The notes: generated from the sequence alone by a model not told the origin. A stretch of DNA of 64,000 nt from Lindgomyces ingoldianus (GCF_010093535.1 NW_022985162.1:3469514-3533513), one strand, 5' to 3'. Numbered from the stretch's first letter, positions 32,850 through 47,386 are shown. Translations and numbers: made by a program.

Positions 32850-33559
32850 ATTTTTATAATTATAACTACACTTTAGAAGTTGTTATAAACTTTTAAAGGC
32901 ACTTAAAATTTAACTACTAAGTTTTAGTAAACAGTACTCTTTTTTTTATATAATAAGCAGGTGCTATTAAACTCTAAGAGCTATAAAACTGCGCAGAACC
33001 TTACATAAAAGAAGATATATAGAATGCTGCGTTTAGAGCCTATTTAGATAAAGATATTATTTAAAAGGCTTTTATATAACTAATTATTTAACAGCGTCTT
33101 ACTCTTTTAGTTATTAAATTATTATCTTTTTAAGCTTTTATATAAGTATTAAATTTTATTACTAGAGAAGCTATTTTAGTTTTACACTTTACTATTTATA
33201 CAGCAATCTAAAGCTATTAGTATAAAAAAAAGCTTATTCTTTAGCGCAAGATTTAGATAGTAACTTTAAAAATTAATGTTACACTTAATTTTTAGACTTT
33301 TTTAAACTAAATTCTATTTATTATAATTACTAAACACTTTCTTACTTTATAACAAGTCTTAGGCTATTCTAGTAAAGAATAGTTCTTTATACTTTATATA
33401 GTACTTAAAGAGTATAAGATTACTAGAAATCTAAGAGCAGTTATTAGAGATAATGCTAGCACTAATAACACTCTTTATTATATAATTAGCAAGTAGTATT
33501 TTAATAAACTTAATCTACATTAGAATTCTAAGAATAAAAAAGTTTACTATTTTAGTTAT
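32850..33559 (+). pseudogene. hAT transposase, N-terminal/central part (first segment)
   Basis: Reading through the stops gives hAT core blocks on the + strand. Near 33350-33480: LGYSSKEQ, then VLKEYKITRNLRAV, then DNASTNNTL. These match the hAT catalytic region (the DNASNNDT-like block contains a catalytic Asp). The gene is cut at 33559 by the copia element and resumes at 39756 after the duplicated GTTAT. Stops are TAG/TAA at Gln/Trp positions. Confidence 0.7.
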
Positions 33560-33825
33560 TGTTAAATAGACTCTCTGCTAGCTAGCACTTAGTGTCAGCA
33601 AATGCGTACAAGACGGAGAGGTTTGCACAGTGTAAACATCGCACAGGGGTGTTAGGTAACTAGTGTTAATTACTTCTTATTTTTCCTCTGTATAGAGGAA
33701 AAGAGGGATATCTAGATGTTTACGCACAGAGGTTCGCGCACAAGCATTATGTGACATAGATACGTGATCCTGCTCGTGCGTGATCGCTTGTATCTAGGCC
33801 GCAACGCTGCTGCTGCGTACAGACA
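33560..33825 (-). repeat. LTR of the copia element (3' LTR in its own sense)
   Basis: 266 bp with TGTTAA...CAGACA ends. It matches 39490-39755 over its whole length. Confidence 0.85.
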
Positions 33826-36800
33826 CTAGCAACTTTTTTTTTTATCTAAAGAGTTACCTTCTATACATGTTACCTCCTTTTTATCTATGTAGGTTTATCT
33901 AATTATGTTCTGCTTTTACTCTACCCTATTTATTAGGACTTACCTTAGTAATGCTGTGCGTTAGAATAGGCTAGTTGTGCTATATAAATAGCTTTTTTCT
34001 TCTTTATCCTTTACTTTCTAAGCTCTACTGTACAATCCCCTAGCTCTTTTCTCTTTTTATATAGTGCTAACAGTAACAGATTCTTATAATAAGAAAGATA
34101 AGTGCATAAAATATAAAAAAAAAATAAAATAAAAATAAAATAAAAAAAAATAGGCCTTATATAAAGGCGTTGTTAGTCTAGTTAGTCTAAGGCATCTTTG
34201 CGCACAGGATCTAGCTAGTCCACAGATGCTTTTATCTAGACAAAGAGGCAGTTAGTTAGGACTAATAATTAAAAAGCCTAGTTTAGTGTTTTCTTTATAC
34301 ATACATCTACTAAGTTATTTTTACTATTAATCTACTTTATTTTAGTAATTTCTCTTTTCTTATATAATTTATAGAGTAATATAATGTTAATTATAAGTTA
34401 CTTTTTACTAGTAGTGCCTAGCTTAATAAAGTAATTATATAAAGACCTTAAATTTACATAGATTACTACTAGAATTAGTAGCAGTTTAAGCATTTATATA
34501 ATTTACTATAAAGTTATACTAAAAGTAATTACATTATTAAACTTTCTAACTATTTTATATAGTTTACTAGTAAAGACACTCTTAGTTACTCTTTTACACT
34601 TAGTAAAATTTTAGTGTATAATGTTGCCTAGTATTTTAAAGTAGTTACTTTACTTTATATAGTCCTTATTACTTAATATAATTAAAAATCCTAGCTGTAA
34701 GCTAAGGTTCTTATTATTAGTAAATAATTTATTTATAAAGATAAATAGCTTTACATAATTAAGCTATAATAGTAGAAAGGTAAAACTATGCTTACTATTA
34801 TTTATCTACTATTAGATTTATACGTTAAGTGTGTTAATGTTATTATGTAAAAGGTCTATAGTTTATGCAGTAATAGATAGGTTAAACACTACCTTTAGTT
34901 AATACATAAATATAATATATACTTTTTTTATATATTACTTAACATATTATTGTGCAGCATTTTTGTCTTTTAAGTTAATTATATAAAGGTAGCTTACTTA
35001 TCTCTTTTAAGTAAAAACTACTATATTATATGTAAGTTTAATTTTTTTACTATTAAACTTAATAAGCTACTTTTCTACTAAGATAGTTTTACTTTTTATG
35101 TAAAACTTTACTTTTTATAGTTTTTTCTTTTTTTTTTGTGTAAAATTTTTTGTTATAATACTTAAAGTGTTATCTATTTATAGGCTAGTAATACTAAAGG
35201 TATGCTCTTCTTTATTAGTAATTAAAAGGTAGAGGTTGTATAAAAAGATATGCATACATAGCTTTTTTTTATAGTAGTTATAGTATGTCTTAAACTAATA
35301 TAGTCCTAATTTAGTAGCTTTATATAAGGGTTGTACAACCTAGAGTATTATATTTAGTAGAAAGCTTTAGCGCATTTTCTTTAGTAGCTTTATGTACAGT
35401 GTGCGCATAAGCTTATCTATTAATTAGATGTATACTTATATAATATTATATAGTTTAAAATGCATTTTGTATGTAGCTCTTAGGCTTACTTTTATAGCTA
35501 AAAGTAGTCTCTAGCTTATTCTTTAGATAGTTAGTAACTAGGTAAAGATTTCTCTCTTCTCTTTATCTAAGTAGCTAGCAAACACTAGGCAGGATTTCTT
35601 ATATAGTTAAGTTGTTTTACCTTTTACTTTTTATATAAGGTAAAGGTTAAAAATCTAACCTTTATGCCTTATTAAGTTATATACTATAACCTTAAAAGTG
35701 CTATTAGTAATTAAGGTGTCTATCTTTATATAGTCTAATTTCTTAAATAGTTTTTTAGGTGTAGTAATTACACTATCTTTATAAAGCTTAATAGATAAGG
35801 CCTAATTATTCTTTTTTTTTTAGGTTAAGAATACCTAGTTTAGACTTTATATAAGTTTTCTTTGCTTTTTACTTCTCTTAGTATCTATATCTTCTTTTTA
35901 CACTAGTGCAGCATTGCTATTCTAAGAGGCTTAGTCTATAGTAGGCTTTAGTTTTGCTTTTATAATATTTTTATAAAGCTGTTCTCTTTTCCTCTTCTTT
36001 AGAAAATTCTTTTATATAGGGATTAGTTTATCTAGGTTATTTATTGTAGGTAGGTTGTCTTTTTTCTTTTTTTTATAGTACAGTTTAACCTGCGTATATT
36101 AGAGCTTTAGTAGGCTATTTTTTTTTAATAATAACATTTCTTTTTTTAATGCTCTTAATTTTATATAGGCTAGTCTAGCCTTTCTTCTCTCTTTATGCTA
36201 TAATCTTTAAGCTAAGAGAGAAGTTAAGAACTTTATATGTTGTAAAGCTATTATAAGTATTAATTATATAATTAATGTTTACTTTTATATAGTTCTTTTA
36301 AAGTATCTTTATTACCTTTTATATAGCGCTTGCTTATATAATAATGTCTAGTAATAGTAGAGAGTTTAGGTTAATTCTTAGGTATGCTCTAAAGACTAGC
36401 AGCGTAAGTACTAGACTGTGTGGGCTAGCTGTGTTGTTTAGAGCCTTAACTACTATCTGTAGGATAGCCTTATTATCTGTACAGTTACCTAGCTTAGTCT
36501 TTAGGATGTTAAATGTTTATTAAAAAGGTGTGTGTGCACACTTAACTTTTCTAACTGCCTAATGTGCTTTTATAGGCATCTGCCTATATATAGCTTCTAT
36601 AATCTTTGCATAAGCTTAAAAATCCTTTAAAGTAAAGTTTATACTAGAGTTATGCACAATATAGTCTAAAGGTTCTTAATAAGTGTTAATCTAGCATTTA
36701 CACAGTGCATCCTAGGTATCTTGTGTAGACATAGATTTTAGAAATATAGCAGCTTAAAATAATGTGTTTACATTAATAATATATAAAACATTTTTATTAT

Positions 36801-39489
36801 TAATTTATATAACATTAATAATAACTTTATAGTTAAAGTAGGTGTTATTTTTAATTATAAACTTAAATCTTTGTAGGGCCTAGTTATATAATTAGTAAAA
36901 GTAGCAGAACTTCTTAATCTCTTCTAGCACTGCAGCATTAATGTTGTAGCTAGCGCTAGTTAGCATCTTCTAGAGTCTCTCTATATAGAGGTGTCTAAAT
37001 TAGTAGTAAAAGTAGTAGAGTTTTAATTTAGTAAAAAAAGACATAAATTCTTTCTTACTAACATTAAAAAAAAAGTGTCTTTATTTTTATATAATAAAAA
37101 TAGTAGTTTTGTCTTTACATATAATAATATTTAAAACATTGTTAAAGTATGCCCTAAGTTAGTTAGCATCTACTAGTAATAGCAGGAATAGTGTTAGAGT
37201 CTCTAGAATGTAATATGTTATGTTACTAACTAAGTTAGTAATTTATATAGTACTAATTAATTCTATTAATTCTTATTTTTTAAAGCTAATACTTTTTTTT
37301 TTTAGTGTCTAGTCTACTTTTATATAAAGGAATTTTTATAAGTATACTTTAAGTTATAACTTCTTTATAGTAGAGATCTTTACTGCGCTAGTATCCTATA
37401 GTTTACCTTAGTATACTGTATAGTATTAATCTTTAAGAATAAACTATTCTGCGTATTCTTTAGGTTCTAGGCTGTAGATGTCCTCTGCAGTTACATAGTA
37501 GAGAAATATAGCATTAGTAAAGTAGTTAATAATCTCTTTATTTTTTTTTTTTAAGTTATTATTGTTATGCAACTTTTTTTTTTCTACTCTAGTTTACCTT
37601 TAAACTTTTAAATGTACATATTTACCTCCTTATATGTTAGTGTCTTGTTATAAAATTCTTTATATAAAGAGATATATTAGCGTTTTATATAAAATTAATT
37701 TATATAAAAATAATTTATTAACTAACATCTTTTTTTATAATAAATAAAGTATTACTTTAATTATATAAAAAACTATAGTTTAAATAATTCTTTATATCCC
37801 CTTAAGCTTTTTCTATATTGTTAATAGCTATGTGTATATAGTAAGCTATATTACTTATTAGTGTAGTACACGTTCTAAGATTTATTTATAAATGCATTAT
37901 TCTATTAATTAATTATAACTTAAAGTGCTAAACAAAGGTTACTATATAGTGCCTTATATATAAGCTTAATTAAGAACATTGCTTATTTAAGTTTAAGTTG
38001 CCCTTAGCATGCTTATATAATAGCAGTGTAAAGCAGTATCTTACTTTAAAATTATAGACTAAAAGCTTTTTATATAAGAGTAAGTTTATTAATTATAGCT
38101 TTAAAAGCTTTATATAAAGTTTTTATAAAGTTTTTTTACTTACTTTATATAAAGCTTATTATTGTCTAATCTGTCTAATACTAGTTATAGTTTACATTAG
38201 TATTAAAGTAATTACTAAGCTACTTATATAGTAACTTTTATAATTATTCTAGACTAATATTATAAAGGTAGAACATGTGTGCACGCTTTTTAAAAATATT
38301 AGGAAAGATGCTTATGTATAATACCTTAGAGATAGTAAGGTGTTAGTAAAGCTTAATAAATACTATAGCTTTATTAGCTAAGATATTATATAGTTACTTT
38401 ATATAGTTATTCTTTTTTTTTTATGCCTTTTAGAATTATATAACTTTCTTAGGTGTAAGGTTCTCTACTATAATATCTTATATAAGTAGAAGTTAGTATA
38501 AATTATACAGTAATTAAATTATATATAGTAGGTACAAGCTTTAGGGAATCTTATGCAGAGCTGTGGCTACAGGAATATGTAGCTGCCTAGTTATGCTTTT
38601 ATACAGTAAGCTATTGTAAGGTAGTTATACTAATTATAAAAAAAGTATTAAGTCTATAGGTAATTTATATAAAGATATCCTCTATTACATTAAGACTAGT
38701 AATAGTAGTAATAGTTTTATATAATGCTCTAGTAAAATAGTAAACATGTGTTTTTCTTTTATAAGTTTATATAGTGTAGTAGCCTTTATTATGTTCTTTT
38801 TAAAGCTAATGCTTTTATTCTATAGAGTAGTAATTAGTTTTTATAAAAATAGTTAGCTAAGATCTTTAAAGTGTATAAGCTTTTACTTTATAAAGTTATT
38901 CTAAAAGTTCTTAAGCGTACGTACATTTATTGCGCTTAACATGCAAAGTTCTATAATTAAGTTAGCTGTGTATAAATTAAGCTTCTTTTTAAGTGTGTTA
39001 TTTAATAGTTTAATTTTATTTACTTAATTTTTAATGTTTATCTACTCTGCTAGAGTCTTTGCTAAGATGCCTATAAAAGGTATATATTAGTTGTACATTA
39101 ATATGTTATGTTAGCTAGTTATAAATAAAGCTAGCGTTGCTTATTACTCTATAGTAGTTAATTATGTGTTATTGCGCGCTATTTTACTTCTTATTGTACG
39201 CTGCCTCTAAACAGCCTTGTGTAAAAAGATAAAACAGACCTTCTAGTGTTAAATAAGCACTACTATTTATATAATACCTCTAAATAGTATTATATAGACA
39301 GGTTTCTTACTCTTACTTAAGTAACTAAATAAAGATTTATAGCTACTTATATATAAATTAGACTCTATCTTTACTCTTACTAATTTATAGTTAAAGTAGT
39401 AAAGAAAAAGATTTTTTTTATATATAAACTTTTAAATAAAAAGGTATAAGAAGAGCTTTCTTTTTTATAGTATTTAAACTACTAATTAG

Positions 39490-39755
39490 TGTTAAATAGA
39501 CTCTCTGCTAGCTAGCACTTAGTGTTAGCAAATGCGTATAAGACAGAGAGGTTTGCACAGTGTAAACATTGCACAGGGGTGTTAGGTAACTAGTGTTAAT
39601 TGCTTCTTATTTTTCCTCTGTACAGAGGAAAAGGGGGATATCTAGATGTTCGCGCACAGAGGTTCGCGCACGAGCATCATGTGACATAGATACGTGATCC
39701 TGCTCGTGCGTGATCGCTCGTATCTAGGCCGCGACGCTGCTGCTGCGTACAGACA
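39490..39755 (-). repeat. LTR of the copia element (5' LTR in its own sense)
   Basis: 266-bp partner of 33560-33825, followed by the GTTAT duplication. Several sites keep C where the other copy has T, so RIP acted unequally on the two LTRs. Confidence 0.85.
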
Positions 39756-41040
39756 GTTATATTATTAATTTTATTATATAAGCATTTTTATTTTTAAGTT
39801 TATATAAAAGTTATTTTAAAGATCTTAAAGCTATAGACCTTAAAAAAGTAAATAAATTACCTCTTAATTCTATATAACAAAATATAATTAAAGCTATTAG
39901 TCCCCTTAGTAAACTTTATAACATTATAGTCTATATTTATAGTTTAGAGCTTTATATAAATAAGTTTATTTTACAAGCTAGATAGATAATACTCTTAGAT
40001 AATTATATAAGATAGAACAGCTAGTATTACATAATTAATATAGTAATTAAGCTTAAAATGCATATAAATTTTTATATTAAAAACTAACTTAATCTTAAAT
40101 ATAATACTTTAGAGATAAAAAATTAAAAAATGCTTTATATAATAAAAACATTCTTGTAGATTATTAAAAATATAATTCTTTAAAATAAAGAAGATGCAAA
40201 ATGCCTTAGACAGGCTTTTTCTTCTCTATAGATCTTATAGACTTATATAATAGCTTTTTTAGTAAAACATAAAAAAAGATACATAATTTAATAAAGATTA
40301 TGTTGTATAAGCTACCTAGGCACTTACAGCATAGTAAAAATAGTAGGACTTACTTTAAAAGCATTCTTTTTACTAAATTATAATAGTTTTGTATTCTTAT
40401 TATTATATAAACTAGGCTAATAAAGTAATGCTTACCTTAAGGTTTTTTACTAAAAACTAAAAAGTATAAAAAGCTTAGCTAAAATAATTCTAGCTTAATT
40501 TTTAATTTAAATATTAAAATTTATTATTAACACCTTTTTAAGGTAAAGCGTAAGAGTAAAGAAAATAATAGGCTACTTATTATATAATAGCATAAATTAT
40601 TTTTAAAGTCTAAGATTATTTAATTAAAGCTATAACTAAGTAAATTCTTAGTAATTAGGCTTTAGTAGAGAATCTAGATAAGTAGGCAGAGTATATAGAA
40701 AAGCTAGTAATAAAGGGGGTTAAAGATGTGTTAAAATAGTAGTAAGATAACATATAATAATCTTAGTAGCCTTTTTTTTACTTATCTTACACTTAAGATC
40801 TACTTTATACTACCTATAAGTAATAAACTAGAACATATTTTTTTAAAGCATGTTATATAATTTTTTAGACTTAAGTATTATTAAATCTTAATATTATTAA
40901 AGTAATTAAATTTTTAAATTACTAGTTATGTTAAAAATAAGTAGACTATTTAAAAAAGTAAAGATTTTTATTTTTTATCTTATTTTTTACTTATAAAAAG
41001 ACTGTTAATTTTAAGTAATTTATTATATAATATTCTAGCA
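39756..41040 (+). pseudogene. hAT transposase, C-terminal segment
   Basis: This continues the frame broken at 33559: YIINFIIQAFLFL, LKAIDLKKVNKLPLNSI and KAISPLSKLYNIIVYI. Near 40790-40900 a C-terminal dimerisation-like block appears (YFILPISNKLEHIFLK, compare the IPxSNxPERxFS pattern of hAT). Many RIP-type stops. Confidence 0.6.
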
Positions 41041-43064
41041 CTTATTTTTATTATTACTTTTTAGCTCTTTAATCTTGTACAGGTAATTTATAATAATGTT
41101 GTTTACACTAGAAGACAAAGTTGCTAAGGGACTTATACTATTATTAGGTGTTGGATAATACTAATTAGGTTAAGAGCTATTATAGTAACTATAATAGGCA
41201 GCTTAATCTTTAAATTTATAATTAGTATAAGTAGCTGCCTACTTAGATAAAAGTAAAACACACTCTAAAAATAAACTATAGTAAAGATAGCTAGTACACT
41301 CTACTATAAAATACTACAACAGTTTATAAATAATCTGTAAAAGCAAAGCTTGCTTAGAGAAATAGTTAGTACATTAAGGTAGGTTATTTAGGTTAAAGAA
41401 TAGTTATAGCATAATGCTTAGCAAATTAGTATTAGACAGGTAATAGACACATAATAACAATATTTAACTATAGCATGTAACTAATTACAGCCTGTAACTA
41501 AGCGTAGCTAATACTAATCTCTAACACACTAATATAGCTAATGCTAATCCTTAACACACTAATATAGCTAATGCTAATCCCTAACACACTAATATAGCTA
41601 AAAAAGTAGAATAAACATAACTAACTATAATTTAAATATGTTTTATATAACATATACTAGAGTAAACTACATGTAAATTAATATAAAAATGTAGGTATAT
41701 TAAGTATACATTATTTTAAAAAACAATATAAGAAATATATAAAGTAATAAATAATAGTGTTACTAAAGTTTATTTAAAAAGATTATAACTAACTAGTGTG
41801 TTTTAAAAAAAAGATTTTACTTAACTTTATATTTTATAAACTTAAATATATTAAGTATAGTAAGTGTTACTAATAACTTACTTTATTTTTAGTAATACTA
41901 TAAAGATAGTAAAACTATTACTATTTATATACTTTTTTACTTATTACACTTTTTATAGCTATTTAATATAAGTTATTTTATATTTTTAAAAAAGTATATA
42001 AGCGCTAAGCTAAAAACCTTATATATAACTAAATTACTTATTATAAAGTAAGCTTATAAGTAAAGTAATACTTAAAAGTAAATAATAGCTAGCTAATTTT
42101 TAGCTTTAATTAAGTTAGTAAAAATTATTTTTTAAAAACTAAAGGTTTATATAAATTTAAGATTAGTTATCTAGAAATTAGTTAATTATTAGCTGTAATT
42201 AAGAGAACACGTTCTAGCTCTAGCTTTTAACGCGTTTCTACTCTTATAATAGTCTTACTCTTCTTTGCACCTTACGTTTCTAGCGTTGCACCTGTTCCTT
42301 TCACTGCCTAATACCGCCACGCTACGCCTAATACTGCTACCTAATATCTTTAATTTAATTGTTTTAGCATTAAAGCCCTAGATGTAGAGCTGCAGCTTGT
42401 GTAGTTTGTTGCCTCTGCAGGAATTTCTTAGAGTACTAGGGAGCTCTAGCGCTGCTTCTACCTCTGCCTCTGCCTCTCTATCGCCGCAAAGATTAATGTA
42501 GTACATGTAATACCTTAATAAGCTGTTTTGCTTGCACAACTGCTAGTTTAGCTTCTTTAACTGCTGTTTAAATATAATAGGCTAATGTCTAGAGGTGTTA
42601 GTAAGAGATTACCTAGCAGCGTTAGGAAATGCATAAAGTAAATTGCAGCAAATTGTAGTAAACTACAGCAAATTGCGGCAAACTATAGCAAATTGTAGCA
42701 AACTACAGCAAATTGCGGCAAACTATAGCAAATTGCAGCAAACTACAGCAAATTGCAGCAAAATATAGCAAATTAAAGAAAACTACAGTAGATTACAGCA
42801 GCAGGCAACAATCTCTAGTAGATATTAGTTGTGTTGCAAGTAGCTCTATGTATAGAGAGGGTTCTAGAGGGGTAATGCCTCTAGAAAAAAAGCCTTACAA
42901 AGGGCAGCAATAATTGTACATAAGCTAGTGTTAGCGTAATAGGAAATTACTAAGCTTTAAGCAGCTAATAAGGCAGGTACATTTAGAAAGGCCTGTGCTT
43001 AACAGCTTAAAATAAGTTTAGGGCGCGCAGTGATAGGAAAAAGGCAAAGAAGCAGGTGTAAGCT
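41041..43064. other. AT-rich interior of the hAT with a 30-bp tandem repeat and a 10-bp array
   Basis: No gene is seen. At 41502-41600 about three copies of a 30-bp unit (CACACTAATATAGCTAATGC...) are RIP-shifted versions of the unit at 48077-48178. At 42636-42790 a 10-bp-period array (GCAAATTGCA, GCAAACTACA) is present. Segment 42940-43064 is homologous to 62640-62800 inside another transposon. Confidence 0.5.
42636..42790 (-). repeat. 10-bp-period GCAAATTGCA array
   Basis: About 15 units of 10 bp (GCAAATTGYA alternating with GCAAACTACA). It is the complement-sense relative of the TGCTGCAATT arrays at 47716 and 54926. It explains the 66-codon frame at 42713-42913. Confidence 0.75.
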
Positions 43065-43405
43065 TGTCAGATATGCGCACGTACTGTCAAGACAGGAGGA
43101 ACGCTGGACGAAAGCTGCTACATAGTACGAGCAATAAGCTCGAACAGTATGTTGCTGCAAAATGCTGCANNNNNNNNNNNNNNNNNNNNNNNNNNNNNNN
43201 NNNNNNNNNNNNNNNNNNNNNNNNGCGCATAGGGCTAGTGCGCGAGGGACTCGGACCGGAAAAACAAAGCCGAGCAACACGAGCAGAGCAGACAAAAAGA
43301 AAAAGAAACATCGATCAATCAATACAATCAATCATCATCCCATACATCATATCCAAAACCCATCATTCATCTCAGGAAGCCCAGAAACAGTGCTTCAATC
43401 TGACA
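43065..43405 (-). mobile_element. TGTCAGAT element (LTR-like) with internal array and assembly gap
   Basis: It starts TGTCAGATATGCGCAC and ends TTCAATCTGACA, flanked by AAGCT (43060-43064 and 43406-43410). Inside, the TGCTGCA array is replaced by 55 N (43170-43224). It has 8-bp inverted ends, TG...CA, and a 5-bp duplication. The same family occurs at 43483-47925 and 54746-55375, in the opposite orientation. Confidence 0.8.
43170..43224. other. assembly gap (55 N)
   Basis: The run of N falls inside a 10-bp-period array, so the true length is unknown and the array is probably collapsed. Confidence 0.95.
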
Positions 43406-43647
43406 AAGCTAAAGTAGATAAGCAATTCTAAAGGCGCTGCGGACAGTGCAATTAGACTAGGCATAACGCGCAAACGTGTAAGTGTCAGATTGAAGCACTG
43501 TTTCTGGGCTTCCTGAGATGAATGATGGGTTTGGATATGATGTATGGGATGATTGATTGATTGTGTTGATTGTCTTCATTTATCGATCCTTTTTCTGCTC
43601 TACTCGTGTTGCTCGGCTTTTTGTTTTGCCGATCCGAGTCCCTCGCG

Positions 43648-46600
43648 TACGGCGGACTGTTAGCTGGTGAAGGGAAAAAACTAATCGCTAATTTGAAAAT
43701 TCTTTACCCCGCACGTAATTGTAGCCTTTAGCTACTTACAACTTTATAATTATTTTATACACGTTTATACATGTTAATTTTATAATGCCTAGTAAGCGTC
43801 TTCTAAATAGTTACATTGTACAAGTGCTTACTAATATAGTAGTGATGTAGGAGGACGTCCTAAGATTAACCTTAAACTGTACTAACTCTATCTACTTAGG
43901 CTTTTTTATAAAGGTGTTACATACGCGTAGATAGCTACTTACTTTCTTAAAAAGTTTTAAGTCTGTGTTACTTTTTATATAATTAAGCAGTAGTTTTAAA
44001 TATAAAATGTAAAGCAACACTTTTCTACTAAGGTTAAAAATAGAGTTAAGAATTAAATCTAAGTGCTATTTTTTAAAGTTAGGCTTAAAGATTTAGATAT
44101 GCTTTATATACTACATAATAAAAGCTTTTAAATTAGAAAATATATGCTTATATAACTTTAATTTAAGCTTAGATTACATAGAAAAGTGTAAAGTGTTAAA
44201 TAAAGCTAGTAAGTAGATAAGCTTGTACAACAACTTATTAGTTAAAAGCTAAAGAAAAGTGTTATTAATAAGTATAAGTAAAAGTATCTTTATACACACT
44301 TTTATTAATATAGCTATATTATTATACAGGACTAGTTATTTTACATCTATTGTACAATAAACTATAAGGCAGTAGAGCGCTGCAAGCACAACCTGCAGCA
44401 ACACTATAGAGAGTATATTATTCCTAGCCTAAACTTTATCTAGTCTATTAATAGCTATAGTAAGCTAAAACTGTACAGCGTAAAGATCTATGCATGTATT
44501 AACACATACTTACAATACATTATATAGATTTATGTTAGAATCTCTACCTATACTACTATTAGCTGCCTTTGCTAGTTTCTTAAGACACTTAAAAAAATAA
44601 AGTAGTAACTACATTTTATATAATCTAATTAAGAGATAAAGATAGTTATGCTAGTAAATGCTTATTACTAGCTTTAAAAGTTTATAAAGCCTAAGCTTCT
44701 ATTTAATTAGTGCTACTTTTATAGCATAAGTACATTAAATTAGCAGATTAAAGCTTAGTAGTAGTAACTTTTAAAAGGCCTTTTTTTTATTAGTAAGTTA
44801 GTATTTTATATAATATCTATTACTTTATCTTACTTTAAGCAGGATTACTTTTACTACCTTTAGACCTAAGGCTTCTTTTTAAAAGATAGCTTAGCTAATT
44901 AGCTTACTATTTATACTATATATATTTTTATACTTTATAAAAAACTATATAGCTTTATATAACTATAAAACACATATTTAATTTAAAGGCAGAAGAACTG
45001 TCTAAATAGTGTAGTTAGAAAGCCTTTTATGCTTTATTACTATTTTAGAGCTTATGTCTAGAACTAGGCTCTTTTATTTAATGCTAATTAGCTTTATATA
45101 ATTAAAAAAAAGGTTAATAGTTAGAATATAAATGCCTACCTTCTATAGAATACGCTTTAGTAGTGTAATAGAGTACTAGATTTGCTTAGATTTAATAGCG
45201 TAGCTGCAGCTTACTCTAACTTTTAGGATTATATAACACTATATCTAGATGTTTATCTTTAGCTTTAAGTAAAAGTATAATACTATATCTAAAATAGTCT
45301 TTAGCCTATACTGTCTTTACTTAAGTTACTTATTAAAGTGTAAAATTAGCAGGTAAGGTTTTATATAATATACTTAATATAAAAGTATCTAATTTAACTA
45401 GGGTAATTAAGACATAGTTTAAGATGTTAATTTTAAAACTAACTTTAGTAAAAAAATGCCTATTAATTTTAATCTAGCTTAGTAGATTTACATAAATGTA
45501 GTAACTAAGCTTTTATTTTTTCTATAGTATATTTAAATTTTTTATAGTTTTTTTTTTAGTTCTTTCTTTAGTTTTTTCTCTTATATAATGTATAATTTAT
45601 TATTACTATAAGTGCCTAAGATAAGTTTTATCTTACTATAAAACAGTCTTATAGTAAGTAGTCTACTAAATATAAGTTTTGTTTAAACTATAATGTTTAA
45701 ATTTAACCTTTTACACCTACATAAATTATATAAGACAAAGAAGAGATAATCTATCTAGAGAATACACTTAAAAGTATAAAGAAAAAAATGTTTATCTTTT
45801 TTATATAAGCTGCTTTACATACACTAGTAAAATTAGTATGTTAGTAGTTAATCTAGCATACATTTTTACTTTTTATTTAAGGCTATATAATAGCTAAGCT
45901 CTCTATTCTTGTAATCCTCTACTTTGTATAATATAAGGTAATTAATAAGTGTAAGTAAATTAATAGTATTAAACAGCTATGTATAATACCTTCTTATATA
46001 TTAGCTAATATCTAATACATAGTAGATTAGACCTAGATATAGCTTTAAAACACGCCTCTTACAAGCTATACTAAGTTTATTAAGAATAGCCTTTTTAAAA
46101 AGCTTATATAATTTAATTTTTTAATTACTAAAGGCTATTCTAAACTATATCTTATTATAAATGTTAGTAAAGATTATGTTACACATCTTTTAAAAAGTGC
46201 TAAGGATTATTATATAATTAAGGACTTGCTAGAAAGTAAATACTTTAAGAAAGGTAACTAAAGCATAACTTTGTACCTAGTATATAAGGCAACTATAGTA
46301 GCTTAGGATAAAATCTTTTTGCATAAACCCTTTACTAAGTAGACTAAGGTTAAGAAGGAGAAAAAGCTAGTAAAAAAAAAGAGAGTTAAGTAGGAATTAA
46401 GCTTTATTAAAAATAAAAAGAATAAAAAAATACTTTTATATAATTATAAGTAAGCACTATCTTAGCTATCTAATGTTAATTCTTAAGTGCCCTATTAGCT
46501 TTGCAGTATTAAAAAGTAGTATGTCTTATATAATAATTTAATTTATTTTTTTTATTTACTAGCTTAGTTTAGTTTTACTATTTAACAGCTACTTGTCTTA

Positions 46601-47339
46601 GTTACTGCGCAGAGGTACAGGCCTTAACTAAGTGCTACAGACATCCCTACATAGCTAGGTGCTATAGACAACCCCTATAGCTAGGGCACTCTACTGCTTT
46701 TAAAAGAAATATTGTATATACTTTAAGCTAGAACTATTACATTATTAGCTAAAGCCTTAGCAGGTTTATCCTTAATAAGAATAAGCTGCTACTATAAACT
46801 GTTACTAGCACTACTAATCTCTAGGTTGTAGCCTAAACGCAGAGGTCTACTAGCTAGCTTATTATTACCCCCTTCTTTTACAGAGCAGCAACTAGCATAG
46901 TCACGCTATTTGCAATTGCTACATGCTCCGCTAAAGTGCCCCTTAGCGCGGCGGCACTCTGGGAACGGTCGTGGGCCCGAGACAGCGCCATGGCATGCGC
47001 TGCACAGGTTGTCCACTGCCCTTCTGCGAGATTGTATGAGGATGGCGTTAATGTACAAAGGCCTGTGCGAAGCTATTTAATAAGGGGATATACTGCCATA
47101 TATAAACTCCACATCCTGCCCTAGAAGGGCTAGCAATGCACGGGCCTGTGGACTATGAGCCAGTGGGGCCAGCTGCTGCTGTCCTACATGTAGGACAGGA
47201 TTAACATTAGCGCCAGCTTAGTTAGCAGCAGCAACAGCAGCATTGTAGAGAACAAGAGCCCTATTTTAAGTGTTAGCTTTATACAACAAGAGTAATTAGG
47301 ATACTGCAGGCTTAATGCCTACATTATTGTTGTTGTTGT

Positions 47340-47386
<47 letters not shown>

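Larger units (their letters stand above)
33560..39755 (-). mobile_element. complete Ty1/copia retrotransposon, RIP-degraded
   Basis: Two 266-bp direct LTRs (33560-33825 and 39490-39755) are almost identical, differing mainly by transitions. They start TGTTAAATAGA and end GTACAGACA. The target duplication is GTTAT (33555-33559 and 39756-39760). The minus strand gives the coding sense: between about 35300 and 35700 it reads copia reverse-transcriptase-like blocks (RLLLAIKVSLRATYKMHFKL, then IIQVYIQLIDKLMRT-like), with stops at Gln/Trp codons. Total length is 6196 bp. The minus-sense 5' LTR is therefore 39490-39755. The LTRs keep moderate GC while the internal region is extremely AT-rich. Confidence 0.85.
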
